A stretch of 7,982 nt of DNA from JALRLA01 sp046047755 (lineage in GTDB: Bacteria > Bacteroidota > Bacteroidia > NS11-12g > UBA955): the NCBI GenBank assembly GCA_046047755.1, contig JBJOHK010000107.1:1-7982 (forward strand), given 5' to 3'. The position numbers and the translations under genes were made by a program. Below, one piece after another: positions 6,394-7,982 of the stretch; position 1 is the stretch's first letter, and every line of letters starts with the position of its first letter. Under the pieces are notes generated by a model. That model had not been told where the DNA came from. It was given only the letters and a program-made list of their open reading frames with translations, and made no database searches.

Positions 6394-6470
6394 CATTCGG
6401 GGTGCCTCGATTCAGAGCGCTGAGAACATACCCGCCAACCTGATCAGGATAATGCCTGCGCAGGGAAATG
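6394..6470 (+). promoter_or_regulatory. TPP riboswitch (THI box) aptamer
   Basis: The conserved THI-box core is present and can be folded by eye. P1 is CATT (6394-6397) with AATG (6467-6470). P2 is GGGT (6400-6403) with ACCC (6430-6433). P3 is short: GC (6404-6405) with GC (6419-6420), and CTC (6406-6408) with GAG (6415-6417). The invariant TGAGA follows at 6421-6425, part of the pyrimidine-binding arm. P4 is CCTG (6439-6442) with CAGG (6461-6464). P5 is CAGG (6445-6448) with CCTG (6455-6458) around the ATAATG loop (6449-6454), the pyrophosphate-sensing arm. P5 keeps pairing although its sequence differs from the E. coli thiM version (CUGG/CCAG). The aptamer lies 47 bases before the start of the TonB-dependent receptor on the same strand. 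High TPP should lower receptor expression. Confidence 0.95.
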
Positions 6471-6483
6471 ATCAAAACCCTAG

Positions 6484-6517
6484 GGGTCTTGTGCATCCGA
6501 ATGAAGCCCTAAGACCC
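6484..6517 (+). promoter_or_regulatory. Putative riboswitch expression platform sequestering the start codon
   Basis: GGGTCTT (6484-6490) pairs perfectly over 7 bp with AAGACCC (6511-6517), which ends directly against the ATG at 6518. The loop is 20 bases. A competing small hairpin is possible between ACCC (6477-6480) and GGGT (6484-6487). AGGG of the aptamer's P4 3' strand (6462-6465) could also pair with CCCT (6478-6481). These mutually exclusive pairings are the expected layout of a switch acting on translation. No T-run is present, so transcription termination is unlikely. The pairings are seen; the switching mechanism is inferred. Confidence 0.55.
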
Positions 6518-7982
6518 ATGAATAAGACCCTCCTTCTTCTGACTGCCTTGGCCTGTTCGGCTCTGCATGCGCAAAGTGGTTCCTCCATGACCCGCCCCAG
6601 CGACAGCATTGAAACCTTGGAATCGGTGCTGGTAAAAGCTAGTCGTGGCTTGAGCCAAGCCTTCGCCAAGACTGAAATACAGCGAACCGAACTGCTAAGC
6701 AGTGGATCAGGCCGTGATTTACCGGTACTCTTGCAATGGCAGCCGAGTCTGATTGTCACCTCAGACGCAGGAAACGGAGTGGGATATACCGGCATTCGGG
6801 TACGCGGCAGCGACGCCACTCGAACCTTGGTCAGCGTCAACGGGGTACCCATCAACGACGCCGAAAGCCAAGGGGTATTTTGGGTCAACATGCCCGACTT
6901 GAGTCAGTCGACTTCTTCGATTGAAATTCAGCGAGGGGTTGGATCCTCGTCTGGGGGTACCGGCGCCTTCGGCGCCGGCGTCAACATCCAGACCGAAAGC
7001 CCCAACCAAGCCCAAAGCCTATTGCACCTATCATACGGTTCGTTTGGCACCCGCAAATTCAGCCTTAGCCACAGCAGCGGCTGGATTAAGGATCGCTGGA
7101 GTTTTGACCTACGCCTGTCCAACATCAGTTCCAATGGATTCGTCGATCGCGCCAGCAGCGAGCTCCAGAGTTACTGGGCGTCTGCCACGTATAAAGCCGG
7201 TAAAAACAAAAGCATTCCGATCAAATTGCTGCATTTTGGAGGCCGGGAAAAAACCTACCAAGCCTGGTGGGGAGTACCCATTGAAAAGTACAGCGGCACG
7301 GCGGCTGAGCTACAAGCCCACTACGAGCGAAACTTGGGCTATACCTACCGCAACCGGGAAGACTCCCTGAACCTGTTTCAAAGCCAACCCAGCCAATACA
7401 ATTACTACCTCTACCCCAAAGAAACTGACAATTACCTCCAGGTGCATACCCACTTGTATACCCGCCTTCCCTTAGGAGAGAAACAATTCCTGAATACCAC
7501 CCTGTTTCACACCAAAGGGGCCGGCTATTTCGAACAGTTCAAGCCCGAAGGCAACTTGGCTGATTACGGGGTCGACCCCGGCATAGACAGCTCGTTGTGG
7601 CAAGCCTCCATCACCCGGCAGCGTTGGTTATCCAATCACTTACTGGGTTTGAACGCCAACTGGGAAAACCAGGGCACGATTGGGCAGTGGCAAGCCGGTC
7701 TTTTTGCTTCCCAATATTGGGGTCAACACTTTGGCGATATCACCCACATCAGCACCGCTGATTTGGCCCAATCCCTGCGCTATTACCAATCAACGGGAAA
7801 TAAATTCGAGGCTTCCACTTGGGTCAAATACCGCAGCCCAAGGTCGGCCTTCGGTTATATGAACGCCGAGTTGCAAGAGCGCTGGGTTCAGCAACAAGGC
7901 CTGGGAACCGATAACGATTTGCGCCCCGTCGATTTCAATCATAACTACGCCTTCTTCAATCCCAAAATTGGTTGGGATTGGC
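6518..7982 (+). CDS. TonB-dependent outer-membrane receptor, probably for thiamine (3' end outside window)
   Basis: An open frame of 488 codons runs from the ATG at 6518 off the right edge. It begins with a signal peptide (MNK, hydrophobic core, LHA|Q at about residue 18). A possible TonB-box region around ESVLVKASR (35-43) follows, then the plug domain (about 50-160) with the typical IRVRGSDATRTLVSVNGVPIND, VEIQRG-like IEIQRGVGSSSGGTGAFGAGVNI, and the first half of the beta-barrel, rich in alternating aromatic strands. Full-length members usually have 650-800 residues, so a third or so is missing. There is no N-terminal carboxypeptidase-regulatory-like domain and no SusD-like partner visible. 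The upstream TPP riboswitch makes thiamine, or a related precursor, the likely substrate. This fits the TPP-regulated receptors known in Bacteroidota, such as OMthi of Bacteroides thetaiotaomicron. Energy would come from TonB-ExbB-ExbD, not in this window. The family call is near certain; the substrate is inferred from regulation. Confidence 0.95.
   Translation, partial: MNKTLLLLTALACSALHAQSGSSMTRPSDSIETLESVLVKASRGLSQAFAKTEIQRTELLSSGSGRDLPVLLQWQPSLIVTSDAGNGVGYTGIRVRGSDATRTLVSVNGVPINDAESQGVFWVNMPDLSQSTSSIEIQRGVGSSSGGTGAFGAGVNIQTESPNQAQSLLHLSYGSFGTRKFSLSHSSGWIKDRWSFDLRLSNISSNGFVDRASSELQSYWASATYKAGKNKSIPIKLLHFGGREKTYQAWWGVPIEKYSGTAAELQAHYERNLGYTYRNREDSLNLFQSQPSQYNYYLYPKETDNYLQVHTHLYTRLPLGEKQFLNTTLFHTKGAGYFEQFKPEGNLADYGVDPGIDSSLWQASITRQRWLSNHLLGLNANWENQGTIGQWQAGLFASQYWGQHFGDITHISTADLAQSLRYYQSTGNKFEASTWVKYRSPRSAFGYMNAELQERWVQQQGLGTDNDLRPVDFNHNYAFFNPKIGWDW
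6960..6978. repeat. GC-rich perfect hairpin in the receptor plug coding region
   Basis: CCGGCGCC (6960-6967) and GGCGCCGG (6971-6978) pair perfectly over 8 bp around TTC. It lies in the codons for the conserved plug stretch GTGAFGAGVN. The Gly/Ala codons there favour such self-complementarity, so a regulatory role is not required. As mRNA it would be very stable. Confidence 0.4.

Noticed and set aside
6308..6496. Small - strand open frame across the divergent intergenic region
   Set aside because: It lies antisense to the TPP riboswitch and its leader, has no recognisable motif, and is explained by the conserved RNA structure.
6501..6512. Four-codon leader ORF (ATG AAG CCC TAA) just before the receptor start
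   Set aside because: Too short to support by sequence. It lies in the loop of the proposed stem and may be chance.
6472..6891. Long - strand open frame opposite the receptor's 5' part
   Set aside because: It is antisense to the conserved signal peptide and plug domain of the TonB-dependent receptor, whose frame stays open for 488 codons.
6921..7370. 149-codon + strand frame inside the receptor region
   Set aside because: It is in another frame of the receptor gene. Its composition (Ala, Pro, Thr, Lys runs) is typical of a frame-shifted shadow and it has no domain.
1..7982. Mobile element, phage or defence system
   Set aside because: No transposase, integrase, terminal repeats, CRISPR repeats or toxin-antitoxin pair is visible; gene content is chromosomal housekeeping and nutrient uptake.

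Overview
The window comes from a bacterial chromosome, almost certainly a Bacteroidota member. Three things point there: four exported DUF1573 proteins in tandem, a TonB-dependent receptor of the Bacteroidota type placed directly behind a thiamine pyrophosphate (TPP) riboswitch, and starts that lack clear Shine-Dalgarno sequences with TAnnTTTG-like promoter motifs. The base composition is moderate. I cannot place it below phylum with confidence. No insertion sequence, tRNA, rRNA, CRISPR array or sign of recent transfer is visible.

Left part, + strand (1-3322). The window opens inside infB (translation initiation factor IF-2), from the G3 motif of the GTPase domain to the C-terminus. After a 76-base gap with a perfect inverted repeat come four DUF1573 genes in a row (1412-1822, 1833-2249, 2281-2709, 2711-3322). 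All keep a Cys-x-Cys motif in the same place but differ in their ends. The first two are simple exported single-domain proteins. The third has a divergent motif and a basic C-tail. The fourth has a long acidic N-terminal extension. A textbook intrinsic terminator lies between the second and third, ending only a few bases before the start codon of the third. The cluster is therefore probably split into two expression units, or attenuated at that point.

Middle, - strand (3316-6311). A two-gene operon reads leftward: an exported M1 zinc aminopeptidase of the leukotriene-A4-hydrolase type, then a PLP-dependent protein of the ACC deaminase/D-cysteine desulfhydrase family. Stop and start overlap as TGATG, so the two are probably translationally coupled. 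The end of the second gene overlaps the last DUF1573 gene tail to tail by 7 bases.

Right part, + strand (6312-7982). A 206-base divergent intergenic region holds a complete TPP riboswitch aptamer (about 6394-6470), followed by a 7-bp stem that ends directly against the ATG at 6518. That ATG opens a TonB-dependent outer-membrane receptor that runs off the window (488 codons visible). Riboswitch and receptor together indicate TPP-repressed uptake of thiamine or a thiamine precursor across the outer membrane, probably controlled at translation. This is the best-supported functional system here. The DUF1573 cluster with its internal terminator is the least understood part.
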